The notes beneath the pieces were generated by a model. The model was given only the letters and a program-made list of their open reading frames with translations. It did not search any database and had not been told where the DNA came from. A program made the translations under genes and the position numbers. This document shows, piece by piece, positions 52,456-61,889 of a DNA stretch of 64,000 nucleotides (the stretch's first letter is position 1; each line of letters begins with the position of its first letter). Source of the DNA: Duganella sp. Leaf126 (GTDB taxonomy: Bacteria; Pseudomonadota; Gammaproteobacteria; Burkholderiales; Burkholderiaceae_D); the NCBI RefSeq assembly GCF_001423125.1, contig NZ_LMNW01000012.1:310656-374655 (forward strand). The letters run 5' to 3'.

Positions 52456-54201
52456 ATGTCCGAGAACGACGACAAAAAGGTAAAGCTGCGCTCCGCCGAG
52501 TGGTTCGGCACCAATGACAAGAACGGCTTCATGTACCGCAGCTGGATGAAAAACCAGGGCATCCCCGACCATGAATTCCAGGGCAAGCCGATCATCGGCA
52601 TCTGCAATACCTGGTCCGAACTGACCCCCTGCAATGCCCACTTCCGCAAGCTGGCCGAACACGTCAAGCGCGGCATCCTGGAAGCGGGCGGCTTCCCGGT
52701 CGAATTCCCGGTGTTCTCGAACGGCGAATCGAATCTGCGCCCGACCGCCATGCTGACCCGTAACCTGGCGTCGATGGATGTCGAAGAATCGATCCGTGGC
52801 AATCCGATGGACGCCGTGGTGCTGCTGGTGGGCTGCGACAAGACCACGCCGGCGCTGCTGATGGGCGCCGCCTCGGTCGATCTGCCGACCATCGTGGTCA
52901 CCGGCGGTCCCATGCTCAACGGTAAGCTCAACGGCAAGAACATCGGTTCCGGCACTGCCGTCTGGCAGCTGCACGAGCAGGTCAAGGGCGGCGAAATCAG
53001 CATGCACGAATTCCTGGCTGCCGAAGCAGGGCACTCGCGCTCGGCCGGCACCTGCAACACCATGGGCACGGCGTCCACCATGGCCTGCATGGCCGAATCG
53101 CTGGGCACCTCGCTGCCGCACAACGCCGCCATTCCGGCAGTCGATGCGCGCCGCTACGTGCTGGCCCACATGTCGGGCATCCGCATCGTCGAAATGGTCA
53201 AGGAAGACCTGAAACTGTCGAAGATCCTGACCAAGGAGAATTTCGAGAACGCCATCCGCGTCAACGCCGCCATCGGCGGTTCGACCAATGCCGTGATCCA
53301 CCTGAAAGCCATCGCCGGCCGCATCGGCGTGGACCTGGAACTGGAAGACTGGACCCGCGTGGGCCGCGGCATGCCGACCATCGTCGACCTGCTGCCGTCG
53401 GGCCGCTTCCTGATGGAAGAGTTTTATTATGCGGGCGGCCTGCCGGCCGTGATCCGCCGCATGGGCGACGGCCAGCTGCTGCCGCATCCGGGCGCGCTCA
53501 CCGTCAACGGCAAGACCATCTGGGAAAACTGCCAGGACGCGCCGATCTACGACGACGAGGTGGTGCGCCCGCTGGACAAGCCGTTGCTCAAGGACGGCGG
53601 CATCTGCATCTTGCGCGGCAACCTGGCGCCACGCGGTGCCGTGCTCAAACCATCGGCCGCCACTCCGGCGCTGATGCAGCACCGCGGCAGGGCCGTGGTG
53701 TTCGAGGACTTCGAACACTATAAATCGCGCATCATGGACCCGAACCTGGACATCGACGCCGATTCCGTCATGGTGATGAAGAACTGCGGCCCGAAAGGTT
53801 ATCCCGGCATGGCGGAAGTGGGCAATATGGGCTTGCCGCCCAAGCTGCTCGCGGCCGGCGTCAAGGACATGGTGCGCATCTCGGACGCGCGCATGAGCGG
53901 TACCGCCTACGGCACCGTGGTGCTGCACGTGGCGCCGGAAGCGATGGCGGGCGGCCCGCTCGGCATCGTCCAGGATGGCGACTGGATCACGCTCGACTGC
54001 GCCGGCGGCGAACTGAATCTGGAGATCAGCGCCGAAGAAATGGCCGCACGCCAGGCAGTTCGCGTGGCCGGCAGCGCACCGGGCCCGAAGACCGGTTACC
54101 AGCAGCTGTACATCGAACACGTGCTGCAGGCAGACGAAGGCTGCGATTTCGACTTCCTGGTCGGTAACCGCGGTTCGGCCGTGCCGCGCCACTCGCACTA
54201 G
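52456..54201 (+). CDS. IlvD/Edd-family sugar-acid dehydratase (L-arabonate / D-xylonate type)
   Basis: The 581-residue Fe-S dehydratase has the family cysteines and signature segments: IGICNTWSELTPCN, LVGCDKTTPALLMGA and AGTCNTMGTASTMACM. In this branch (with FRKLAEHVKRGILEAGGFPVEFP) the substrates are pentonates rather than dihydroxy-acids. It should convert L-arabonate (or D-xylonate) to the 2-keto-3-deoxy acid. The next two genes encode the following steps, and it has its own operator, so it heads the oxidative pentose part of the locus. GAGGAG stands 5 bp before the ATG. Confidence 0.9.
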   Translation: MSENDDKKVKLRSAEWFGTNDKNGFMYRSWMKNQGIPDHEFQGKPIIGICNTWSELTPCNAHFRKLAEHVKRGILEAGGFPVEFPVFSNGESNLRPTAMLTRNLASMDVEESIRGNPMDAVVLLVGCDKTTPALLMGAASVDLPTIVVTGGPMLNGKLNGKNIGSGTAVWQLHEQVKGGEISMHEFLAAEAGHSRSAGTCNTMGTASTMACMAESLGTSLPHNAAIPAVDARRYVLAHMSGIRIVEMVKEDLKLSKILTKENFENAIRVNAAIGGSTNAVIHLKAIAGRIGVDLELEDWTRVGRGMPTIVDLLPSGRFLMEEFYYAGGLPAVIRRMGDGQLLPHPGALTVNGKTIWENCQDAPIYDDEVVRPLDKPLLKDGGICILRGNLAPRGAVLKPSAATPALMQHRGRAVVFEDFEHYKSRIMDPNLDIDADSVMVMKNCGPKGYPGMAEVGNMGLPPKLLAAGVKDMVRISDARMSGTAYGTVVLHVAPEAMAGGPLGIVQDGDWITLDCAGGELNLEISAEEMAARQAVRVAGSAPGPKTGYQQLYIEHVLQADEGCDFDFLVGNRGSAVPRHSH

Positions 54202-54244
54202 GCCGCATCAAACAACTTATAACCACGGCCATCAGCCGTCGGGC

Positions 54245-54271
54245 CGTCATCCCCGCGCAGGCGGGGATCCA
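54245..54271 (+). repeat. REP-like repeat, direct copy 2
   Basis: Identical over 27 bp to the element at 51165-51191. It lies in the gap between the dehydratase and FAH-family genes. Confidence 0.75.
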
Positions 54272-54294
54272 GTGTGCATGCGACGCGCAGACAC

Positions 54295-54318
54295 TGGCCC
54301 CGCATGGGCGGGACGACG
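54295..54318 (-). repeat. REP-like repeat, diverged inverted copy
   Basis: A 24-bp element with core CCCCGCATGGGCGGG, inverted relative to the copy at 54245. The pair repeats the inverted arrangement seen at 51067-51191. Confidence 0.55.
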
Positions 54319-54348
54319 TACAGCCGGACGACCATCAAGGAGACTTTC

Positions 54349-55341
54349 ATGCTACTCATCCAATTTACCAGCGAACAGGGCGCGCGCCAGGTCGGCGTGC
54401 TGGACCAGCACACCGTCCGCATCCTCGACGGCTACACCACCACCTACGCGCTGGCGCAGGAGGCGATCCGCCGTTCGACCGGTCTGGCCGCGCTGGCCGA
54501 CCAGGCCATCGGCGCCGGCACCGCCTCGTTCGCGGCGATTGCTGCCGGCGGCCGCCTGCTGCCGCCGCTCGATCATACGGACCACGCCCACACCTACGTC
54601 ACCGGCACCGGCCTGACCCACCTGGGCAGCGCCGATACCCGTGACGCCATGCACAAGAAGATCGGCGGCGATGTCGAGACGCTGAGCGACTCGATGAAGA
54701 TGTTCCGCATGGGCGTCGAAGGCGGCAAGCCCGAGGCGGGCAAGGCCGGCGTGCAGCCGGAATGGTTCTACAAGGGCGACGGCTCGATCGTGGCGGCCAG
54801 CGGCCAGGATCTCGCCATGCCCGACTTCGCGCTCGACGGCGGCGAAGAACCGGAAGTGGCGGGTCTGTACGTGATCGGCGACGACGGTCAGCCTTACCGC
54901 GTCGGTTTCGCCATCGGTAACGAATTCTCCGACCACGTGACCGAGCGTCAGAACTACCTGTACCTGGCCCACTCGAAGCTGCGCGTGTGCGGCCTGGGCC
55001 CGGCGCTGCTGGTCGGCGACGCACCGGCCCACATCGAGGGCACTTCGCGCATCATCGACGCCGCCGGCAAGGTGCGCTGGGAAAAGGCATTTTTCAGCGG
55101 CGAGCAGAATATGTCGCACACCATCGCCAACCTCGAACATCACCACTTCAAGTATCCGCTGTTCCGGCGCGCGGGCGATGTGCACATCCATTTCTTCGGC
55201 ACCGCCACGCTGAGCGTGGCCGACAACATCGTGGTGAAGGAAGGCGAAACCTTCGAGATCGAGGCGCCCCAGTTCGGCCCGGCACTGCGCAACAAACTGA
55301 CCGTGTACGCAACCGACATCGCGAAAGTGACCGCATTATGA
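54349..55341 (+). CDS. FAH-family protein, probable 2-keto-3-deoxy-pentonate dehydratase
   Basis: The 330-residue protein (ATG at 54349, AAGGAGA 5 bp upstream) is of the fumarylacetoacetate hydrolase fold in the AraD1/XylX-like group: [49 protein letters not shown] with the acidic metal ligands, and the [12 protein letters not shown] segment. Between a pentonate dehydratase and a semialdehyde dehydrogenase it most likely dehydrates 2-keto-3-deoxy-pentonate to alpha-ketoglutarate semialdehyde, as XylX does in Caulobacter. Its stop overlaps the next start (ATGA). Confidence 0.85.
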   Translation: MLLIQFTSEQGARQVGVLDQHTVRILDGYTTTYALAQEAIRRSTGLAALADQAIGAGTASFAAIAAGGRLLPPLDHTDHAHTYVTGTGLTHLGSADTRDAMHKKIGGDVETLSDSMKMFRMGVEGGKPEAGKAGVQPEWFYKGDGSIVAASGQDLAMPDFALDGGEEPEVAGLYVIGDDGQPYRVGFAIGNEFSDHVTERQNYLYLAHSKLRVCGLGPALLVGDAPAHIEGTSRIIDAAGKVRWEKAFFSGEQNMSHTIANLEHHHFKYPLFRRAGDVHIHFFGTATLSVADNIVVKEGETFEIEAPQFGPALRNKLTVYATDIAKVTAL

Positions 55342-56918
55342 TCGACGCCACCATCACCGGCGAAGCGCTGATCGCCGGCCAGGCTGTCAAGGGCACGGGC
55401 GCCGTGCTGCGCGCCTGGGACCCGGCCGCCGGCAAACAGCTCGACGCCGAATTTTTCGCGGTCGATCACAGCCAGATCGACGCTGCGTGCCGCGCGGCGG
55501 AAGCGGCGTTCGATACCTTCCGCGCCACCAGTGACGCGCAGCGCGCCGTGTTCCTGGAAACCGTCGGCGAGCAGATCCTGGCACTCGGCGACACCCTGGT
55601 CGAACGCGTGATGGCCGAAACCGGCCTGCCGCGCGCCCGCGTCGAAGGGGAGCGCGGCCGCACCGTGGGCCAGCTGAAACTGTTCGCCAGCCTGCTGCGC
55701 GAAGGCTCGTGGAATGATGTGCGCATCGATGCCGCGCTGCCGGACCGTGTGCCGCCCCGTCCCGACCTGCGCCTGCGCATGATCGGCCTCGGCCCGGTCG
55801 CGGTTTTCGCCGCCAGTAACTTCCCGCTGGCCTTCTCGGTGGCCGGCGGCGATACTGCGTCGGCCTTCGCCGCCGGTTGCCCGGTCGTGTTGCGCGCCCA
55901 CTTTGCCCACCCGGGCACGTCGGAACTGGTCGGCCGGGCGGTGGCCAGGGCGGTCGAACTGTGCGGTTTGCCCGGCGGCGTGTTCTCGCTCTTGACCGGC
56001 GCCGGCAACGCCATCGGCCAGGAGCTGGTGCGCCATCCGGCCATCAAGGCGGTCGGCTTTACCGGCTCGCGCGCCGGCGGCATGGCCCTGATGGCGGTGG
56101 CTGCCGCGCGGCCGGTGCCGATTCCGGTGTACGCCGAAATGAGCTCGATCAACCCGGTGTTCCTGCTGCCGGCAGCACTGGACAAACGCGCCGAGGACAT
56201 CGCCGCCGGTTTCGCCGCGTCGCTCACGCTGGGCGTGGGCCAGATGTGCACCAATCCCGGCCTGGTGCTGGCGCTGGCCGGCCCCGACCTCGATCGCTTC
56301 ACCGGCGCTGCTGCGCAGGCGCTGGCCGGTACCGCGGCTGCCGTGACCATGCTGTCGCCTGGTATCGCCGGCAATTTCCAGCGCGGCGTCGCGCAGCTCA
56401 GGGAGCAGCCCAACGTCGCCACCGTGTCGCTGGCGCCGCAGGAAGAGGGCAAGGGCGCGCCCGCCCTGTTCGTCACCACCGGCGCCGCTTTCCTGGCGCA
56501 GCACGCGTTGGGCGAAGAGATCTTCGGCCCGGCCTCGCTGGTGGTGGCGTGCCGCGACGTGGCCGAACTGCTGCAGGTCGCCGAGCAGCTCGAAGGCCAG
56601 CTGACCGCGACCCTGCAACTCGACGATGCCGATCTCGAAGTCGCGCGCACACTGCTGCCGGTACTGGAGCGCAAGGTGGGCCGCATCCTGGCCAACGGTT
56701 TTCCGACCGGGGTGGAAGTGGCCAGCGCGATGGTGCACGGCGGCCCGTTCCCGGCCACGTCGGACGGGCGCAGCACGTCGGTGGGCACCGGCGCCATCGT
56801 GCGCTTCCTGCGCCCGGTGTCGTATCAGAACCTGCCGCAGGCGCTGCTGCCCGAGGTGCTGCGCGACAGCGCCCCCGAAGGCTGGCGCCGCCGCGACGGC
56901 GAGCTGACGCGCCACTGA
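55338..56918 (+). CDS. alpha-ketoglutarate-semialdehyde dehydrogenase (2,5-dioxovalerate type)
   Basis: The 526-residue aldehyde dehydrogenase has the catalytic Cys in [12 protein letters not shown], the general-base Glu in [11 protein letters not shown] and NAD(P)-binding [30 protein letters not shown]. These segments are those of the KGSA dehydrogenase branch. It would oxidise alpha-ketoglutarate semialdehyde to alpha-ketoglutarate, the last step of the non-phosphorylating pentose route. It is coupled to the preceding gene by an ATGA overlap. Confidence 0.93.
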   Translation: MIDATITGEALIAGQAVKGTGAVLRAWDPAAGKQLDAEFFAVDHSQIDAACRAAEAAFDTFRATSDAQRAVFLETVGEQILALGDTLVERVMAETGLPRARVEGERGRTVGQLKLFASLLREGSWNDVRIDAALPDRVPPRPDLRLRMIGLGPVAVFAASNFPLAFSVAGGDTASAFAAGCPVVLRAHFAHPGTSELVGRAVARAVELCGLPGGVFSLLTGAGNAIGQELVRHPAIKAVGFTGSRAGGMALMAVAAARPVPIPVYAEMSSINPVFLLPAALDKRAEDIAAGFAASLTLGVGQMCTNPGLVLALAGPDLDRFTGAAAQALAGTAAAVTMLSPGIAGNFQRGVAQLREQPNVATVSLAPQEEGKGAPALFVTTGAAFLAQHALGEEIFGPASLVVACRDVAELLQVAEQLEGQLTATLQLDDADLEVARTLLPVLERKVGRILANGFPTGVEVASAMVHGGPFPATSDGRSTSVGTGAIVRFLRPVSYQNLPQALLPEVLRDSAPEGWRRRDGELTRH

Positions 56919-57001
56919 GCATCGGCCAGTGTGACGTCCTGCGCGAGCCCTGCACAGACGGGGCCGCGCGCACAGATCGATATCTGACTTCAGGAGACTG
57001 C

Positions 57002-59110
57002 ATGACACGGTTGGCCATTTCATCGTCCGCAGGGCCGGTGGCGCCCGGGCACCGAACACACATCCGGGAAACCGGCGCCGGCAGCGGGCGTCCGGTGCGA
57101 CCGATGCCGGCCAGTGCGCACGGCATCGCATGCGCACGGCGCCGCGCCGGCGCGGCCGGCTTGACGGTGGCGGCAGGTTTGCTGGTCATCGGCACTGCGG
57201 GGACGGCTGCCGCTGCTGCCGACTATCCGGCGCCGATGGCGCTGTCGAGCCCCGACCGGCACATCACGGTCAACATCGTTGCGGCGCCCGGCAAGCCGCT
57301 CAGCTACACCGTCGCGCGCGATGGCAAGCCGGTGCTGCTGCCGTCGGCGCTGGGCCTGCAGCTGCAGGACGCCGACCTGTCCGGCGCGCTGACGGTCGCC
57401 GGCGCTTCGGCCGAGATAGCGGTCCGCGACGACTACCGCATGGCAGCGGGCAAACGGCGCGACATCAGCTACCGCGCCAACGAGCGTACCTGGACCGTGC
57501 AGAATGCCCGCCAGCAGAAGATGGACATCGTGTTCCGGGTTTCCAACGACGGCGTGGCGTTCCGTTACGTGGTGGCCGAGCCATCGCTGCCGCGCAAGCA
57601 GCTGCTGCAGGAACGGACCACCTTTGCCTTCCCGGCCGCCACCCGCGCCTGGCTGCAGCCGATCGCGGTGGCGCATACCGGCTGGGGCCGCACCAACCCG
57701 TCGTACGAAGAGCACTACCAGATGGACATCGCGGCAGGTACGGCGTCGCCATCGCCGGCCGGCTGGGTGTTCCCGGCGCTGTACCACCACGGCGACACCT
57801 GGGTGGCGTTGTCGGAAGCCGGCATGGACGGCAGCTTCCAGGCCTCGCGCCTGGCGCCGGCGTCGCCGGGCGGCGTATACAGCATCGGCAACCCGATGAA
57901 GGAAGAAGTGTTCCCGGGACGCGGCCTGCTGGCCGACGTGCAGGGCACCCTGACCACGCCGTGGCGCCTGATCGCGCTCGGCTCGCTGGCCACCGTCACC
58001 GATTCCACGCTCGGCACCGACCTGGCCGCGCCGGCGATCGCCTTTGACGAAAAGCTGGTCCGGCCCGGCCATGCCTCGTGGAGCTGGGCGCTGCTCAAGG
58101 ACGATGGCACGGTGTACGACGTGCAGAAAAAATTCATCGACTACGCAGCCGACATGCACTGGGATTACACGCTGATCGACGCCGACTGGGATCAGAAGAT
58201 CGGCGTGGACAAGGTCAGGCAGCTGGCCGACTACGCTGCCAGCAAGAACGTCGGCCTGCTGCTCTGGTATAACTCTTCCGGTGCGTGGAACGACACCAAG
58301 TATTCGCCCAAGAGCCAGCTGCTCACGCACGCGCAGCGCGTGGCGGAATTTGCGCGCTTGCGCGAGATGGGCATCAAAGGCGTGAAGATCGACTTCTTCA
58401 ACGGCGACGCCCAGTCGATGATCGCCTACTACGTCGATATCCTGAACGACGCCGCAGCCGCCGGCCTGCTGGTGAACTTCCATGGCGCCACGCTGCCGCG
58501 CGGCTGGCAGCGCACCTGGCCCAACCTGATGACGATGGAAGCGGTGCGCGGGTTCGAATTCACCAGTTTCGATCAGAAAGACGAGGACGCGATGCCGGCC
58601 CACGTCGCCATGCTGCCGTTTACCCGCAACCTGTTCGACCCGATGGACTTCACGCCCATGGTGTTCGGCGATATCCCGAAGATCAGGCGTACCACCAGCA
58701 ATGGTTTCGAACTGGCGACCTCGGTGCTGATGCTGTCCGGTATCCAGCACTTTGCCGAGCGTCCCGAAGGTATGGCCACCGCGCCAGCCTACGTCAAGGA
58801 CTTCCTGCGCCAGCTGCCGCGCAGCTGGGATGACAGCCGGTATGTCGATGGCTATCCGGGCCGGTACGCGGTGATCGCCCGGCGCGCCGGCGATACCTGG
58901 TACATTGCCGGCATCAACGCCACCGATGCCGACAAGACCCTGACGCTCGACCTGGCGTTTGCCGGCGCGGGCGCAGCGCAACTGATCACCGATGGCGAAG
59001 CCGTGATTGGCCAGCCGACCAGTTTCAGCCAGCGCAGCCTTGCTGCTGGCGGAAAAGCAGTAGTGACCATCAAGCCGCATGGCGGCTTCGTGATAACAAA
59101 AAAACAGTAA
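57002..59110 (+). CDS. GH97 glycosidase, retaining type, secreted
   Basis: The product is 702 residues from the ATG at 57002, 6 bp after CAGGAG; an internal ATG at 57104 would bring the signal (RRAGAAGLTVAAGLLVIGTAGTAAAAADY) nearer to the N-terminus. GH97 features follow: SSPDRHITVNIV, the calcium-site region YEEHYQM, and the barrel with nucleophile Asp464 (GVKIDFFNGD). An Asp here marks the retaining half of GH97, which covers alpha-galactosidases and beta-L-arabinopyranosidases; inverting alpha-glucosidases lack it. In an arabinose locus the beta-L-arabinopyranosidase activity is the more likely. It acts in the periplasm. Confidence 0.9.
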   Translation: MTRLAISSSAGPVAPGHRTHIRETGAGSGRPVRPMPASAHGIACARRRAGAAGLTVAAGLLVIGTAGTAAAAADYPAPMALSSPDRHITVNIVAAPGKPLSYTVARDGKPVLLPSALGLQLQDADLSGALTVAGASAEIAVRDDYRMAAGKRRDISYRANERTWTVQNARQQKMDIVFRVSNDGVAFRYVVAEPSLPRKQLLQERTTFAFPAATRAWLQPIAVAHTGWGRTNPSYEEHYQMDIAAGTASPSPAGWVFPALYHHGDTWVALSEAGMDGSFQASRLAPASPGGVYSIGNPMKEEVFPGRGLLADVQGTLTTPWRLIALGSLATVTDSTLGTDLAAPAIAFDEKLVRPGHASWSWALLKDDGTVYDVQKKFIDYAADMHWDYTLIDADWDQKIGVDKVRQLADYAASKNVGLLLWYNSSGAWNDTKYSPKSQLLTHAQRVAEFARLREMGIKGVKIDFFNGDAQSMIAYYVDILNDAAAAGLLVNFHGATLPRGWQRTWPNLMTMEAVRGFEFTSFDQKDEDAMPAHVAMLPFTRNLFDPMDFTPMVFGDIPKIRRTTSNGFELATSVLMLSGIQHFAERPEGMATAPAYVKDFLRQLPRSWDDSRYVDGYPGRYAVIARRAGDTWYIAGINATDADKTLTLDLAFAGAGAAQLITDGEAVIGQPTSFSQRSLAAGGKAVVTIKPHGGFVITKKQ

Positions 59111-59123
59111 CCAGGAGACGGGT

Positions 59124-60707
59124 ATGACCTTCAGCACCAAGCAAACCACCAATCAATTCAACCAGATCAAGCACGCGGTCGTCGCCCTGTGCCTGGCCGC
59201 CGCCGGCGGCTACGCCAGCGCCGCGCCGGTCAGCGTGACCATCGACACGTCGAAACCCGGTCCGGTGATCAACAAGAACGTCTACGGCCAGTTTGCCGAA
59301 CACCTGGGCACCGGCATTTACGAAGGCATGTACGTCGGCACCAAGTCGAAAATCCCGAACACGCGCGGCTGGCGCAACGACGTGGTGGGTGCGCTCAAGG
59401 AGATGCACGTGCCGCTGGTGCGCTGGCCGGGCGGCTGCTTTGCCGACGAATACCACTGGCGCGACGGCATCGGCCCGCGCGAGAAGCGCCCGGTCAAGGT
59501 CAACACCAACTGGGGCGGCGTGGAGGAATCGAATGCGGTGGGTACCCACGAATTCTTCGACCTGGCCGAGCAGCTTGGCGCCGACACCTATGTCAACGGC
59601 AACCTCGGTACCGGCAGCGCGCAGGAGATGTCGGAGTGGGTCGAATACATGACCTCCGACAGCAAGTCGACACTGGCCGAAATGCGCCGCAAGAATGGCC
59701 GCGACAAGCCGTTCAAGGTCGATTTCTTCGCAGTCGGTAACGAGGCCTGGGGTTGCGGCGGCAACATGACGCCACGCTACTACACCGATCTCTACAAGCA
59801 GACCGAGACCTTCCTGCGCGCGCCCAAGCATCTGCGCCCGCAGATCATCGCCAGCGGCGGCACCGGCGACGACACCAAGTGGACCGACATGATCAGCCGC
59901 GAAGCGGCCAAGCAGACCTATGGCGTGAGCTTCCACTACTACACCATCCCGACCGGCAAATGGGAAGTGAAGGGCGCCGCCACCGGCTTCAAGGAAGACC
60001 AGTGGTTCTCGACGCTGGCGAACACGCTCAAGATCGACGGCATGATCAAGACCAACGTCGAAGTCCTGGACCGCAACGACCCGGAGAAAAAGGTGGGCTT
60101 CCTGGTGGACGAATGGGGTACCTGGTATGACGTGGAAAAGGGCACCAATTCCGGCTTCCTGTACCAGCAGAACACGCTGCGCGACGCCGTGGTTGCAGCG
60201 CTCAACTTCAACATCTTCCACCAGCACGCAGACCGCGTGCGCATGACCAATATCGCGCAGATGGTCAACGTGTTGCAGGCCATGATCCTGACCGACAAGG
60301 ACAAGATGCTGCTCACGCCGACCTACCATGCCTACCACATGTACGTGCCGTTCCAGGACGCGACCTCGATGCCGGTGACGCTCAAGGATAATCCTGCGTA
60401 TGTCTACGACGGCAAGAGCATCCCGGAAATCAGCGCTTCCGCTGCCCGGGCCAAGGACGGCAAGCTGTATCTGGCGCTGGTCAACACCAACCCGCACCAG
60501 GACGCCGAAGTGGCGGTGAACGTGCCTGGCGTGACCGTCAAGTCGGTCAAGGGACGGGTACTGACTGCACCGGCCATGGATACCCACAACACCTTCCAGT
60601 CGCCCGACGCGATCAAGCCGGCACCGTTTGCCGCCAGCGCCGCGGCCGACGGCAAGCTGACGATCAAGGTTCCATCCAAGGCAGTGATCGTGGTGGCGGT
60701 GGAGTAA
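59124..60707 (+). CDS. GH51 alpha-L-arabinofuranosidase, secreted
   Basis: The 527-residue protein has a signal peptide (HAVVALCLAAAGGYASAAP) and the GH51 catalytic pair: acid/base Glu207 (FAVGNEAWGCGG) and nucleophile Glu330 (GFLVDEWGTW), plus the substrate-binding YGQFAEHLGTGIYEG and RWPGGCFADEYHW. It removes alpha-L-arabinofuranosyl groups from arabinan or arabinoxylan. Most bacterial GH51 enzymes are cytoplasmic; this one carries a signal. It follows GH97 by 13 bp with AGGAGA before the ATG. Confidence 0.94.
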   Translation: MTFSTKQTTNQFNQIKHAVVALCLAAAGGYASAAPVSVTIDTSKPGPVINKNVYGQFAEHLGTGIYEGMYVGTKSKIPNTRGWRNDVVGALKEMHVPLVRWPGGCFADEYHWRDGIGPREKRPVKVNTNWGGVEESNAVGTHEFFDLAEQLGADTYVNGNLGTGSAQEMSEWVEYMTSDSKSTLAEMRRKNGRDKPFKVDFFAVGNEAWGCGGNMTPRYYTDLYKQTETFLRAPKHLRPQIIASGGTGDDTKWTDMISREAAKQTYGVSFHYYTIPTGKWEVKGAATGFKEDQWFSTLANTLKIDGMIKTNVEVLDRNDPEKKVGFLVDEWGTWYDVEKGTNSGFLYQQNTLRDAVVAALNFNIFHQHADRVRMTNIAQMVNVLQAMILTDKDKMLLTPTYHAYHMYVPFQDATSMPVTLKDNPAYVYDGKSIPEISASAARAKDGKLYLALVNTNPHQDAEVAVNVPGVTVKSVKGRVLTAPAMDTHNTFQSPDAIKPAPFAASAAADGKLTIKVPSKAVIVVAVE

Positions 60708-60716
60708 GCATCGCCG

Positions 60717-60759
60717 GGCGCCCCGGCATGGCGGCATGCCTGTCCGGGTTCGGGGCGCC
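60717..60759 (+). terminator. GC-rich hairpin after the GH51 gene
   Basis: GGCGCCCCG (60717-60725) and CGGGGCGCC (60751-60759) form a perfect 9-bp stem around 25 bases. There is no U-run. GCGCGCGCCGGCG occurs twice just downstream. The structure may separate GH51 from the GH43-GH127 pair. Confidence 0.5.
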
Positions 60760-60854
60760 TGAACTGTCAACCCAGCGCGGTCGTGCGCGCGCCGGCGGCG
60801 ATTCCACGCGCGCGCCGGCGTCGCAAGGGCAGCGCTCATCCCCAGGATGCGCTC

Positions 60855-61889
60855 ATGTTTTCCAGGTTTTCCACCGTCGTTTTCGTTGCCATGGCTGCCG
60901 TGTCGGCTGTCGCAGCCAGTCCCGCCGTCGCCAGCGAGGTCAGTGTCCACGACCCCGTGATGGCCAGGGACGGCGACACCTATTATGTTTTCTCCACCGG
61001 CCCCGGCATCACCTTCTACAGTTCGAAGGACATGCTGCACTGGAAGCCGGAAGGCCGCGTGTTCGCCGGTCAGCCCAGCTGGGCCAAGCACGCCGCGCCC
61101 AGCTTCGACGGCCATATCTGGGCGCCCGACATCCAGCGCCATGACGGCAAATACTATTTATATTATTCCGTGTCCGGCTTCGGCAAGAACACGTCCGGCA
61201 TCGGGGTGACCGTCAACAGGACGCTCGATCCGCGCGCGCCCGACTACCGCTGGGAAGACCAGGGCATGGTGCTGCAGTCGGTGCCGGTACGCGACGACTG
61301 GAACGCCATCGATCCCAACGTGATCGAAGATGAACACGGCGTGGGCTGGATGGCTTTCGGCTCGTTCTGGAGCGGCCTGAAACTGGTCAAACTCAACCAG
61401 GCCTGGACCGGCCTGGCCGAACCGCAGGAGTGGCATGCGATTGCCGCCCGGCCGCGTTCGGGCAACGTCGCCGGCGAAACTGCCGGCACGGGCGAGATCG
61501 AAGCGCCGTTCATCTTCAGGAAGAACGGCTATTACTACCTGTTCGCCTCGTTTGGCCTGTGCTGCAAGAAGGCCGACAGCACCTACCACGTGGTGGTGGG
61601 GCGTGCGAAGTCGCTCAAGGGGCCGTACCTGGACCGTCGGGGCGTGGACATGGTCAACGGCGGCGGCACGCTGGTGATTGCCGGCGACAGGGACTGGAAA
61701 GGCCTGGGCCATAACAGCGCCTACACGTTCGATGGCAAGGACTGGCTGGTGCTGCATGCCTACGAGACGGCGGACAACTACCTGCAGAAGCTGAAAATCA
61801 TGGCGATCACCTGGGACCGCGACGGCTGGCCCGGCGTGAACCAGGCCGACCTCAATCAGTACCGCAGCGTACAGCTGCCCGCGCAATGA
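60855..61889 (+). CDS. GH43 endo-arabinanase-type enzyme, secreted
   Basis: From the ATG at 60855 the product has 344 residues with a signal peptide (STVVFVAMAAVSAVAASPAVA). GH43 residues are Asp33 (VHDPVMARDGDTYYVFSTG), Asp153 (NAIDPNVIED) and Glu216 (GEIEAPFIF). The segments IWAPDIQRHDGKYYLYYSVSGFG and AFGSFWSGLKLVKL are typical of endo-1,5-alpha-L-arabinanases. It would cut arabinan chains outside or in the periplasm. Its stop overlaps the GH127 start in an ATGA. Confidence 0.92.
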   Translation: MFSRFSTVVFVAMAAVSAVAASPAVASEVSVHDPVMARDGDTYYVFSTGPGITFYSSKDMLHWKPEGRVFAGQPSWAKHAAPSFDGHIWAPDIQRHDGKYYLYYSVSGFGKNTSGIGVTVNRTLDPRAPDYRWEDQGMVLQSVPVRDDWNAIDPNVIEDEHGVGWMAFGSFWSGLKLVKLNQAWTGLAEPQEWHAIAARPRSGNVAGETAGTGEIEAPFIFRKNGYYYLFASFGLCCKKADSTYHVVVGRAKSLKGPYLDRRGVDMVNGGGTLVIAGDRDWKGLGHNSAYTFDGKDWLVLHAYETADNYLQKLKIMAITWDRDGWPGVNQADLNQYRSVQLPAQ

